64,000 nucleotides of DNA from positions 8,184,001 to 8,248,000 of the forward strand of contig NC_060024.1 in the NCBI RefSeq assembly GCF_021134715.1, written 5' to 3'. This DNA is from Daphnia pulex. Its lineage: Eukaryota > Arthropoda > Branchiopoda > Diplostraca > Daphniidae. Positions 12,740 through 23,283 of the stretch are shown in pieces (position 1 is the stretch's first letter; every line of letters begins with the position of its first letter). The notes beneath the pieces were generated by a model that was not told the DNA's origin, did not search any database, and saw only the letters and a list, made by a program, of their open reading frames with translations. The translations under genes and the position numbers were made by a program.

Positions 12740-13744
12740 TATCAAGTTGTGATTCCTGACGCGTTATCTCTCACTGTACAAAAATGACACGATAGATGCT
12801 GCTGTGTTTGAACAAGCATTCCATGTTCTGACGATAAGAAAATGTTGATTCAATAACCTATTACCCTTGACGCGGTGTCGTCTTCATTTGACTATCACTG
12901 GGGAAATTTTGAAAAAGAAAATGTGTGTTAGTATAAAGGTTGCGCTATCGGCAAGCATTGTCAACAGCGTACCCCACAGTTCAAATATCGATTACTTCAG
13001 TTCCAGACGTCATTTTTGTTGAATAAACAAATCGTAACATTCCTGGTTGTGTATACATTCCTCACATAACTGTTTTAATAATAAGGACTCATTATTCTTA
13101 ATTACTTTTCTAGTTCTTTCAAATGTTACTCATACTCTATGCTGTGCTACACGAATGTATACTTAACCTACTTTCAAACGCAAGCGCGGTGTCATTATTT
13201 TTATTGGATGGCTGATTACGCGAAAGAGGCTCAATCATGCGGCAACTCTGTGTAAGTATAATTAACGTAAACAATTATTAACAAATCTCAACAACCGGAT
13301 CTAAGGGTCAAATTACTGCAGTACAATCTTACACAACTTGTTTTTTTTTAATGAATGATGCAATCGTAAAAAGTAAGTGTGATGCGACATTGCGTATCAA
13401 TTATTGTATAGCAGAATAATTAATAATCTAAAATGACCGTTTTAAAAAGAATATAAGTATGCTGGCTAACAGATAATGGCATATACCAACCAAATTTCGT
13501 TAAACGAAAACCTGTTTTTCTTCATTGAGTATATGTGTGTACATTGTTTGTGTAACATGACAACCAACATATAAAAAATGAGCCGTTAGATACGACTACA
13601 GGAGACTGGCGAATTATTTGTCAATGCGCTCGTGGTTTTTGCTTTGGTCGCTTTTAGTGTGGTGACAGTTGTGGCCGTAACAGTGTGTCTGCATGTCGTG
13701 ATCATTAAAATCAATTAAAATGAACATACACATAGTATCTACTT
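12740..13744. other. Intergenic region, nothing recognised
   Basis: AT-rich DNA with no supported gene on either strand. Confidence 0.45.
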
Positions 13745-14450
13745 TTTGGTGGCGCATTAATTCAAATCGGATCTTTTGGAAACAGGAAATTTGTATCGCT
13801 AAAATATTTATTGTGATAATATCGTTTCATGTAGCCTATACTTTTTTGTGTATTTGGCTGATGAGCCCGCTTAAAAAATGAACTATTCGATTAAACATGG
13901 GATTGGATTTCACTGGAATCAATAACAGAAACATGGAAAAAATATACTTTGCAGCAATAATCGAAAAATGTTTTTGAAAAATGTGTTACACATATACTCA
14001 GGAATGAGATCGATCCATCGGGTTAGGTTAGGTAAGTTAGGTTGGGGAGGTGCATGCATTGTTGTGATATGCTTGTATTCCCTATTTAACAGGAGAATTA
14101 CGTTGAGGTTCTAGAGCAGGGAAGATAGCCAATCCTATGCTAGAGAACTCCCGGACCGGTTGTCGATCGCCCGAAGGGTTCGCCGTAGGGATTCCGCAAC
14201 AGAACATATCACTGCATCATCAGTTGATGAAAGTCTCATATCCTAGAAATGTTAACATGGGGTGCTTTGGGACTAGCGCAACACACCTCCACCTGGTGGC
14301 GGAAGTTGTAAATTTGAATGCCTGCTTGGGGAGTCGAACTCATGGCTAGTGAGATGCCCGCCGCAGCTCTGCCACAGCAGGACACACTTTTGCCGACACA
14401 CCCAAACGTCCTCTTTGTTAACTTCAATAAATAAATCATTTTGTTTTAAA
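13745..14450 (-). repeat. tRNA-headed repeat, copy 1
   Basis: This is the first of three head-to-tail copies of a dispersed repeat. Shared blocks include AATTTGTATCGCT...TATTGTGATA near 13785-13825 and AGCAGGGAAGATAGCC near 14114-14129. The right end, read on the minus strand (about 14412-14325), resembles a tRNA, with a box-B-like AGTTCGACTCC. A short TTAGG-like stretch (14021-14044) lies inside it. It is probably a long SINE-like or composite non-autonomous element. Boundaries are approximate. Confidence 0.55.
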
Positions 14451-15470
14451 AAATTCTAAAATTTATGACATCTAATTAAATACTCGGCGATACTTCAGAA
14501 ATGAAGAAAAGTAAATTTCAGACTTGACAAGGACCGATTGTTTTCTGTACGGGGTTACATAATAGTTCCTCTCAACAACAGACGGGCGAAAAACAAATAG
14601 AAAAAAGGTGAATGTTGCGCCAAGGACGCGCTTATTTATTCTGGCCAATAATTTGTATCGCTTAATATTTATTGTGATATCGGTTTATTCTCGAGACAGG
14701 TAGTTACTTTTGTGTATTTGACCGAGGAGGTCAAATTTGAAAAAAATTTAATTTTGGCTTGGAATAAATAAACAAAAAATCCGTGATTAATGAGAATATA
14801 ATTTGTAGAAAAAAAATTAACTGACACCTACTCTACGGGAATGTACGGTATGCATTGGTGAGTCACCGATATAGGTTCATTCTCGAGACGGTATACTTTT
14901 TTGTGTATTTAGCTGATGGGCCCGCAAAAAAAATGAACTATTCGATTAAATATATGACTGGAATAAATAACAAAAACATTGGAATAAGATAATAAATCAA
15001 ATAATAAATAAATAATCACAAATTTTTTTTTTAAAGCTAAATTCTACTCAGGAATGGGACACATCGATTCATGTAACACATGCGTTGTTGTGATATATTT
15101 GTATTTCCTATTTAACAGGAGAATTACGTTGAGGTTCTAGAGCAGGGAAGATAGCCAATCCTATGCTAGAGAACTCCCGGACCGGTTCTCAAACGCCTTC
15201 AACGAAGGGTTCGCCGTAGGGAATTCGCAACATAACATACCACTTGCATAGTCATAGGTCGATGTAAGTCTCACTCCATGATATTTTTTTGGACTAACGT
15301 CACACCCTCTGGTGGCGGAACTTATAAATTTGAATGCTTTTTTGGGGAGTCGAACTCGTGGCTAGTGAGGTGCTCACCGCATACGCAGCAAGACACGCTT
15401 TTACCGACTCACCCAAACGTCCACATTATGTAATAATTAAACTAAGCTATAATTTTAAAAAATTCTAAAA
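14451..15470 (-). repeat. tRNA-headed repeat, copy 2
   Basis: The second unit begins with AAATTTATGACATCTAATTA, contains the GGGGTTACATAATAGTTCC and ATTTATTCTGGCC blocks, and ends with a tRNA-like head read on the minus strand (about 15422-15340, with boxes resembling A and B). It is about 1 kb long and joined directly to copies 1 and 3. Confidence 0.55.
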
Positions 15471-16385
15471 TTTATGACATCTAATTTAATACTCGGCGAT
15501 ATTTCAGAAGTGAAGTAAAGATAATTTCAGACTTGATAGGACTTGACGATATTTTTCTGTACGGGGTTATATAATAGTTCCTCACTTCCTCTCAACAACC
15601 GACGGACGGGAAAAAAAAAAAAAAAATAAAAAAGGTGAAGGCTGAACCAAGGATGGACTTATTTATTCAGGCTGACATGAAAATAAAGGAAAACTTATTT
15701 CTTTGTACAGAAGGGAACGAATAAATATAACGTAGATGAACATAGAGAACATAGGGAACATTTAATAACGAACAGAATTGAAATATTAACATGGTTTAAG
15801 TTTATTACTGGGGGGGAGAGGAACTTATTCCAAATTGGAATTTCGGAAACGGGAAATTTGTTTCGCTAAAATATTTATTGTGATATCGGTTCATTCTCGA
15901 GACCGTTTATTTTTTATGTATTTGGCTGACGTCGTTTAAAAAATAAAAATTGACTTTAAATTTTTCCTTGGTATAAATAGAAACAATTTTTTTGATTAAT
16001 TTAAGGAATTATTTTAATACTCACGTAATTGGATCGATATCGGGAACGCCTGCATTGAAAGATATGCTGGTGTGACGGTATATAACACCGAGACACGTTA
16101 CTAGGACGGGCTTCATACAGTTTGCAACATGGATGACGCCCTTCCCCCCCGCAGGGTAACGCAACAGAGCATATATTATCAATACATGACAATACGCCAA
16201 TGCAAGTCTCATCCGCTGATTGGCTGACACAAATTATCCATTAATGCGAACTGCAACATGGTGCATGCACTCTGGCGGCGATGTGTGAAAGTGATTTTCC
16301 TTTTATGTGGAGTCGAACTCAGGTCTGTCCGTACACGAAGCGGCGCTTTATCCAACTCAGCCAACGCCCTTCACAGTTTATTATC
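15471..16385 (-). repeat. tRNA-headed repeat, copy 3
   Basis: The third unit has the best-preserved tRNA-like head. On the minus strand a box A match TGGCTGAGTTGG (16363-16352) is followed by AGTTCGACTCC (16319-16309), a box B match. This supports a Pol III-transcribed, tRNA-derived origin for the family. Confidence 0.6.
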
Positions 16386-17433
16386 AAAAAATAATAATTT
16401 CAAATCGAATTGTTTTCGCTGTGGTCAAGTGGCGTGCAGAGTTTTGTGAATAAACCGCAAGGACACTGCTGCGGCAAATATGTGCTGACAGTTTTTGTTT
16501 TCCTAGGCCATACACATAGCAAGTGAAAATAAATCTAAACAAAAACAAAAAGTTGCAACTTGCGGCTGGGATCCGTTATCGCCATCGCAATTGTATCAAC
16601 CCCACACCGCATGCAGCGAGAGCTTGAATGCCGTTTTAAAAACGAACAATTTATGTCTTGCGCTAAACTGTGACTGAAAAGTAAACATAGCACTTTTCTG
16701 TCAAATGAGAAGAAGTTGAAATTGATAGTTTCCTGTCACGTTTAAGAAATTGACCCTATGGGAAATTATTGGCGGCAGTAAATAAATAACCTTCGTCTGA
16801 TTTTCCTTTTAGAAATAAGGAATCTTGAAAATTTTCTTTGGATTTGTGGATCAATATTTATTAATGGTTAAGGCATAATTTTATTATTTTTATAAGTTAT
16901 TAAGAGACACAACAAATAGCAATTAGCACACATAGGAGACAAGATCAAAATTCCCGTTTGCAATCAATACTGTACAGAGATCGTGGCCTTTCACAGTTTC
17001 TTATTGCTACACATACACCGGATGATAGTTTATCATATAAATTAAATAGCATAAGTTATTATTGAATTAATAATACTGACGACAAAGAGTCGATAATAAA
17101 ATAAGAATGAGTCATCAGAACAAGTGTGAAAGCAAAATGAGTTAGAGAGTCGTCGAGACAAAGTGTCGAGTGACAATCACTCAAGTATCTTCCCAGTACC
17201 TGAATGAAGGGCAGTCACACTTGAACACGAATTACTTTAAAGTATAGCTGGAAATCTTTTTTTGAATATGTACAGCTGTTTTTGTTTTTTTTTATGTCGC
17301 GTCTACAATCGTTCATTTTATAAATAAAGGGGAAACACTGGAAGAAAAAGATTCAGTTATTAAATAATTAAAAACGGCGTCTATCTTGTTATCATTGGTA
17401 ATTTGATTTGTTTTGTCTTGGAGCGGTTCGTTG
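16386..17433. other. Intergenic region, nothing recognised
   Basis: AT-rich DNA between the repeat array and gene C. No coding region is visible. Confidence 0.45.
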
Positions 17434-19306
17434 TTATTCCGACGATTGGATGAATTTCTCTATGCTGCCCTTAGTCATGGAACATTGGTCGTAGGCAGCT
17501 TTGCAAACTTTTCCTCCCTTGCCCTCGTTCCAGGCCATCAGGTAAGTTTTCGCCCGTTTGTGGTTCTCCAAGCGTTCAGTTAGCGCTTTGTGAGCGTCAG
17601 CCGAGCTGCAATTCGATTCGGTCAGCGAAAAATTCAATCACACTCTTAGGAATCACAATCGTTATAGCTAGACACTAGAGGAATAGTCGTATAGATACCC
17701 GAAGAAAGAATCGACCGAGTGTCCGAAGCTCTTTTCCGGGAATGTGGCCGGCATCTTATGGCCAGCGCCGATCTCACAGATGATTCTCTGGCGGCAAGCT
17801 GGCTCGTAAACTTGGGCGCGCTCGAAGCTGCGATGCATGTTACTGAGCATCAACGACAACGATTCAGTCCCGTCGTCGTTCAACGATCGCTATACGTTTA
17901 ACCCAAATTGTATCGCATTATTTCGGAACGGAATTGTAATAAAATTCGAATCATGATTTTGATCAGAAATGATATGAAACCAAATGCAAAATGAACTAAC
18001 CGTCGTCGTTGGAGTGTTCATTCCTGTCAATTTCTAATCGATTTTAATAAAGAAAAAGGTACCTTGATTTTGTTATCAGAGAGTGTGGTAACGTGGGCCC
18101 AGAACATGGTGGCGGCCGCCACACCCAGTCCCAGAACGAGAAGACCCGACAAGTTTAGGGTGTAATTGAGCGACGACGTCGACGGTGACAGCTGATTTGA
18201 CAGACATCATTCAAATTAAAGTGGATTGACATTGACAAAAAAAGGCGTTGTTTTTGCTTTCAACAATATAGAAGTCGGTCAGCGTCAGTCGTCAGTCGCG
18301 TCACACACACATACCAACCAAGAATTACGTCAGAGCAGACAGCGAGGATTGGCGCAATTTGATTGTGAGGCATATTCGTCCGGTATAGTAGATGCGTCAG
18401 AAAGTCATAAGTAGAGTAATAAACACTAACCTCAAGAATTCGGTGGTCATTGGTTAATTGGGCATGCGTGTAGTCCGAGTGAGAAAAATTATTTGCACAT
18501 TTTATCTAGTCCGTTTTTGTTTTTTGTTTTTTACCTTGAGCAAGTGGCTACGGCCGCGTGATGTGCTGTCCAATAAGTTATGCGTGTAAGCCCAAATGCA
18601 GACGGCCGCCGATAAGGACATGCCCAACAAGACGATGCCGCTCAGGTTGAGCGTCGAGTTGGAAGTCGCTCCGGTCAGCTGATCACGCGTGCATTTTCGC
18701 CAAATAATGGCGACATTAATAAGGAGGTAACGTCAAATGACCCAAACCAAACAGTTAATTACCACTCGACCACCACACACAACCGGTGTACGGTATATGC
18801 CTTTTCGCTATTCGCTTGTGTTTGTTATTTCACAAATAATAACCACTGCTGTCGAGTCAACTATTATTATACCGGGACATCACACACTGGTGCTAGCTAC
18901 ATGCATACCTTATTAGACTCAGTTACCTGGTAATTGTTTTTTATCCTCAACCAGCAAGTAGACAAAATTAAATAAATAAAAATAAGCAAGTTAAGCTTTT
19001 GACGAATTTAAAGTCGTGTGAAAAAGGACGTCTTTCAACTGTTTCTTTTACGCCTAGATAAGTGGTGTCTTTTTGTCATCGTCGTGAAAGTATACTCACT
19101 TATTTGAAAATAAATTTTAAAACAAAAATAATGAGGGGGAATCATATTATTACCGAAATAACTCCGTAGCGAGCTTCCTCCTCCATGTTGCCATCGTCCG
19201 GGTAAGTAGGAAAAAGGTTTTCAGCATTGGCTCCGTTCACTAGGGCGGACAGGCCAAACAGCATGAGGGCTACCGTGACCATCGCAATTCTTTCACCTCG
19301 TGCCAT
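17434..19306 (-). CDS. Gene C: four-cysteine membrane protein with two alternative helix exons
   Basis: The minus-strand exons are 19306-19154 (51 codons, signal peptide then acidic linker), one of two membrane exons (18678-18535 or 18191-18063), 17889-17699 and 17605-17434. Choosing one membrane exon gives 219 or 214 residues. The exon after it carries ACRQRIICEIG and the last exon carries VCKAAYDQCS, the same four-cysteine module as in genes A, B, E and F, split by a phase-2 intron. The ATG at 19306 lies just after a plausible acceptor (pyrimidine tract then CAG ending near 19310), which fits a non-coding first exon upstream at 20459-20595. Function is unknown; a cell-surface or secretory-pathway role is inferred from the architecture. 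Confidence 0.8.
18063..18191 (-). other. Gene C alternative membrane exon 2b
   Basis: This 129-bp exon starts after CAG and ends at GTACCT, phase 0 on both sides. It encodes 43 residues beginning LSPSTSSLNYTLNLSG, followed by a hydrophobic helix rich in Gly/Ala/Leu. It can replace exon 2a without changing the frame. Inclusion of both, giving two helices, is also frame-compatible. Confidence 0.75.
18535..18678 (-). other. Gene C alternative membrane exon 2a
   Basis: This 144-bp exon starts after CAG and ends at a GTAAAA donor, phase 0 on both sides. It encodes 48 residues beginning LTGATSNSTLNLSG, then a hydrophobic helix and a basic tail. It is clearly homologous to exon 2b (same leading Leu, Asn-Leu-Ser-Gly motif, helix position and Ala-x-x-x-Trp-Ala ending). 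Confidence 0.75.
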
Positions 19307-20458
19307 GCTCTGCATTGTAGGAAAACCAAAGATATTCATTTCCTTTTTTATAGATTCATATTGTTTTTATAGTGTCGTGTGACAGAAATTTCCCTGGAAA
19401 AATAGTTAACACGAAGAAATAAAAAGTCGAAAAGTTCAAGAGAAACAATGGGCGCGGAATATAATCAAAGACGGAAGTGCACCTTCAATTCCTCAAATTC
19501 CGTTCTGAAGACGACGAGGATAAACCTGAATTAGCGCAGACGGACTTGTGCATGTCATTTCTTTTTCGTCGCTGTCAACCATCAGGAAACATCCTCAACA
19601 ACCAAAGTAATTTCACTCGAGTACAATTATGCAATTATATGTATACGTTGACCGCAATGGCGCCAGATGTTTCTTTCGAATGCTATACCCGTCTATTTAT
19701 TGTGCATATCTAATGACTTTTTTTTTTGGTACCTAGGCCTAACGGATTTTTCGTTTGTTCGTTCGCAGAAGAAATTTAGAGGTCCCCGCACTGGATAACA
19801 AAAAAAAAATAAAATGACGGACAGTTTTGATTTACACTGGCGGATTATTTGTTGCATCACGGCGCGATCTCAATCTGACCGCGTCGTTACATTGTTTTTC
19901 TTTCGTGACCGTATCACCCTGACAACAGCAGCTGCCCGCCAGTGTGCGGCTAGTTCACGCTCCGTGGAAGATACCTTCGTATTATAGCTGCATGGCAAAA
20001 ACTATATGGCTCGATTGTTTATGATAATAGCCAGCTCAAACACAGTGGGGGTTTACGTCATTTCCATAGATTGTGCAAGTCGCTCTCTTTCAACAGGTCC
20101 AAAGATCAATGGCCGGGCGCACGATAATTTTTCTTTTTTTTTTTTTGAACAGTAGGCTACGTACGCAAGAAAAACTGGGGATAGGGTTTTCTCATAATAC
20201 AGATTGGAATTTTGATTTTTTTTTAATTATTATTTTAATTTGATTGGCCGACGCAATAAAAAATATCTGCCGGTTTATTAACAACTAGAAACCGAATCGA
20301 ATCTTTGAGAACCGAATTACAGTTATTTTCAGATATTGGCAATTTTTTAGGTTGGTTTTTCGATCCCCATCAGCCCTACCCCATCCGTAAAATTTCAGTT
20401 ATTAGAGAAAGTTTCATATTTCACACATTCCGGGGAAAGAAATAACAGATTTCCATAC

Positions 20459-20595
20459 CTTGAGTTAGAAAGGCGTATATAGAATCACCACACGGAGGTA
20501 GCTGACGATGTGTTGGACGAATGCTTCTTTGCGATGAAATTTGGGGATGGAATCGGCACAGAGACTATGATGCGGATGACTCGTACAATCGAATG
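20459..20595 (-). other. Probable non-coding first exon of gene C
   Basis: On the minus strand an initiator-like TCATTCG near 20596 lies about 30 bp below a TATA box. The transcribed stretch ends at a good donor, CAAG|GTATGG (20459/20458). No start codon in it leads into a long frame. The roughly 1.1 kb to the gene C coding start would be a 5' UTR intron. Confidence 0.5.
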
Positions 20596-20622
20596 ACAAA
20601 GAAATGTAATGCATCCGGCTAC

Positions 20623-20630
20623 TTTATATA
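20623..20630 (-). promoter_or_regulatory. TATA box, probably of gene C
   Basis: TATATAAA on the minus strand lies about 30 bp upstream of an initiator-like TCATT, at the start of the proposed first exon. Confidence 0.5.
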
Positions 20631-20785
20631 GGTACGTGTGTCACATTTGTCGGATGTACTCGTCGCGCAATGTGTGATGCCATAAGGATATATAGCGAAG
20701 GACAAATCAAGTTTTTCCTCAAATAATAAAAACTCATAAATTATTGGCCAGGGAGCAGCTGTATGTGTGCTGCATCTATCTTCTT

Positions 20786-20810
20786 TGTGTGTGTGCTTGT
20801 GTGTGTGTGT
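20786..20810. repeat. (GT)n microsatellite
   Basis: An almost pure GT run, interrupted once by GCTT. Confidence 0.7.
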
Positions 20811-20839
20811 TAACGGTAACTCATGCAAGAAGAACATAG

Positions 20840-22244
20840 ATTAAAGTCAGTTGTTTCTGTGGTTTTAATTAAAAAGTCTAGCAGTTTCATCTACATACTG
20901 GATATGGCAAATTCATCTGAGCCAAACATGGAAACAGTAAAATTAGCTTTGCAGTCGTACCTTAATTAACCGATTCGGTCCAGCTAGTTAAAGGTTTATA
21001 TGTAGGATAATAATTTGTGTTTGCCTGCTGATTATCCAATAAAATCTTAATAACGTTGTCTAATCTATCGGCCAAGACACAAAAGAAAAGCTAAAATAAT
21101 TTAGGCATTTGCGCAAAGAAATCCGTCTTACTCGTCATAAAGTTTCATTTATATTTTTGTTATTAAATTTTTTTAAGCGGATACATTTGAATTTCTGTGT
21201 TAATTTGTGTGTGCTAAATTGTTATTCTCTTCCTCTTCGTGGATAAATGTGAATTCCGTTGGGGTATTATCAACTTTCCCACTTTTGTCCTTTACCCTTG
21301 TCAATAATAATCCCAATTTATCTAGGTTATCTGGTCGTCTTCCAACTCGACGTGAATCGAACAAAAGGCATTGGAATTTTTTTATTTTACTTAAAAAAAC
21401 AAATTGGGAAAAACCCCTCATTTTCACAATAGAAGCGCTCTTTTTGTAGTGCTCTCTGAACGACAGTTTGTCTTTCTGTTGTCTACTCTATTTGACTTTT
21501 ATCGTTCTCTTTTGTCATCGTTATAAATACCGGTGAACTATTGAAGTAGGCGCTTCTGGGTGATAATGAATTGATAATGTCAGACTCATCTTACTGTTCT
21601 GTGTCGTGAGTCGATCACTGTCATAACACCGTGGTCTATAGGTAACGGGCCCGTAAAGGAGGACGTTCATGCTTTAAAACAATGCAATTGTATTCCATTT
21701 TTGCAAGCCTGCTGGCAGCCATCGCTTCTGCATCTACTTTGTGTTTTTTTTTTTCTTTTGAACCAACTTCCTGCATTTTTTTTTACTCGGAGAAATAGAG
21801 TGCACATGTTGTTTCCTTGTTCAGAAGCTCGCGTAAATAACAAGGAAATCTATCGCAGGATCATTACGAAAGTCTAGCTGCGTTGTCATACCAATAACTG
21901 GTGGCAGGTGTACTGACACATGATTACATATCCAGCGGAAATTCTATGCTCCGTTCGATGCGGAAAGCGAGATCATTAATTACTGTCGCACTGATGAAAT
22001 CTCTGCTAAGACGGGTACACATTTGTTGTATGTTGTATTGTTGCATATAATAATCACAAGGAAATCGGTCTGTGGAAAATATTCAGTTGGTTCCTCCTTA
22101 GAGATTAACACTATCTACCAAATTTTTACTCTAAGATTCGTTTATCGGGTGCTTAATAAACAGAGAATTGAACATATTGTGGATAGGAAAATCAGTTCAA
22201 AGTCTTTGGCAGTTTTCCAGAAAATAATTGTTTATACCATGTTG
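20840..22244. other. Intergenic region, nothing recognised
   Basis: AT-rich DNA with only short, unsupported open frames. Confidence 0.45.
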
Positions 22245-23195
22245 CACTGTTAAAAATGTATTTTTTTTTCGACATTATGTATATGTCTAAAATAGAGATA
22301 TGGTAACGAAAAACGATAGCATATATCGTTTTTAAAATTTTCTGATATAAGTATTGCTAAAACTGTAATAATAAATTACGTAATAAGACATTTACGAGAA
22401 AGATATATTTAAAGGCCGAAAAATGATATAATATATTACAAAATGTGATACTTTTTTATGTCGAAATTAATCTGCGTATTAAAAACAATTTATTATAGTC
22501 AAATTTGTTATTAAAATGTACTATTTTCCGATATTTAAAAATGAAATCATATTCGTTAATATGAAATCTTTACTATTGATTTAAAAAAAACAGATATTGA
22601 TACTTTTATTTAATGAAATAAAACATTTATTAAGTACCGTTTCACAACAATCAAACATTACTATAACTGGGACATAAATTCATAACCATATTATCTTATC
22701 GAGAATCGTGAGTAGTTTAATAACTTGCCCTATAGAGCTGCCCCCAAATCACCAGAACAGGTACACCAGAATCAAATTTGTTATTATAATTATCAAAGTA
22801 GCTCAGTGGTAGAGCAGTGTCCTGCCAAGCTAAGGATCAATGGTTCAAATCCAAACGTCACCTTCCTAAATTTCTGAATTAAAACAATTCGCGAAGACAT
22901 TACTTTCCCATAACTGATCGCCGCTAACAATATATTCATTAGCCGGACAGTTCTTTAATACATATGCGTAATATAATTTTTTTTTGTATGGGTCACATGC
23001 ATCTATATTAACGGTAACAGGGATTTTAAAATGTTAATAAGAGAGATAATTAAAATATCATTTTTCAATAATTATGTAATACATTTTTAGGCATAACTAT
23101 CGTTTTTTGAAAACAGTTATTTAAAAATGTCTTTCTGGCGGAAATCGGTTTTAGAGATTAAAAATATCGAAAAACGATATTCTTTTTTAACAGTG
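22245..23195. mobile_element. Non-autonomous terminal-inverted-repeat element (MITE-like), about 950 bp
   Basis: The left end CACTGTTAAAAA (22245) is the inverted complement of the right end, where TTAACAGTG finishes at 23195. Inside the ends are further inverted motifs (CGAAAAACGATA near 22299-22310 and near 23168-23179). The interior is very AT-rich and has no transposase frame. No clear target-site duplication was found, so the superfamily is unresolved. The right end stops 15 bp before the tRNA-Phe gene. Confidence 0.6.
22797..22866 (+). pseudogene. Degenerate tRNA-like sequence inside the inverted-repeat element
   Basis: TAGCTCAGTGGTAGAGCA (D arm/box A) and GGTTCAAATCC (T arm/box B) are at tRNA spacing. 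The anticodon arm gives a nine-base loop, and the acceptor strands do not pair. This is best read as a tRNA pseudogene or tRNA-derived fragment rather than a functional tRNA. Confidence 0.55.
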
Positions 23196-23210
23196 TGGGA
23201 AATATCATGT

Positions 23211-23283
23211 GCCGAAATAGCTCAGTTGGGAGAGCGTTAGACTGAAGATCTAAAGGTCCCTGGTTCGATCCTGGGTTTCGGCA
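23211..23283 (+). tRNA. tRNA-Phe (GAA anticodon)
   Basis: The acceptor stem GCCGAAA pairs with TTTCGGC, followed by discriminator A. The D arm is GCTC...GAGC, the anticodon stem TTAGA/TCTAA encloses CTGAAGA with anticodon GAA, and the T arm is CCTGG-TTCGATC-CTGGG. The gene is 73 nt with no intron and no encoded CCA. TTTT follows at about +4 as a Pol III terminator. Confidence 0.95.

Noticed and set aside
14021-14044. TTAGG-like repeats suggesting a telomere
   Set aside because: There are only three or four imperfect copies of the arthropod telomere unit, and they lie inside a dispersed repeat. This is at most an interstitial trace.
22797-22866. Functional tRNA-Gly
   Set aside because: A GCC triplet is present, but the anticodon loop is too long and the acceptor arms do not pair.
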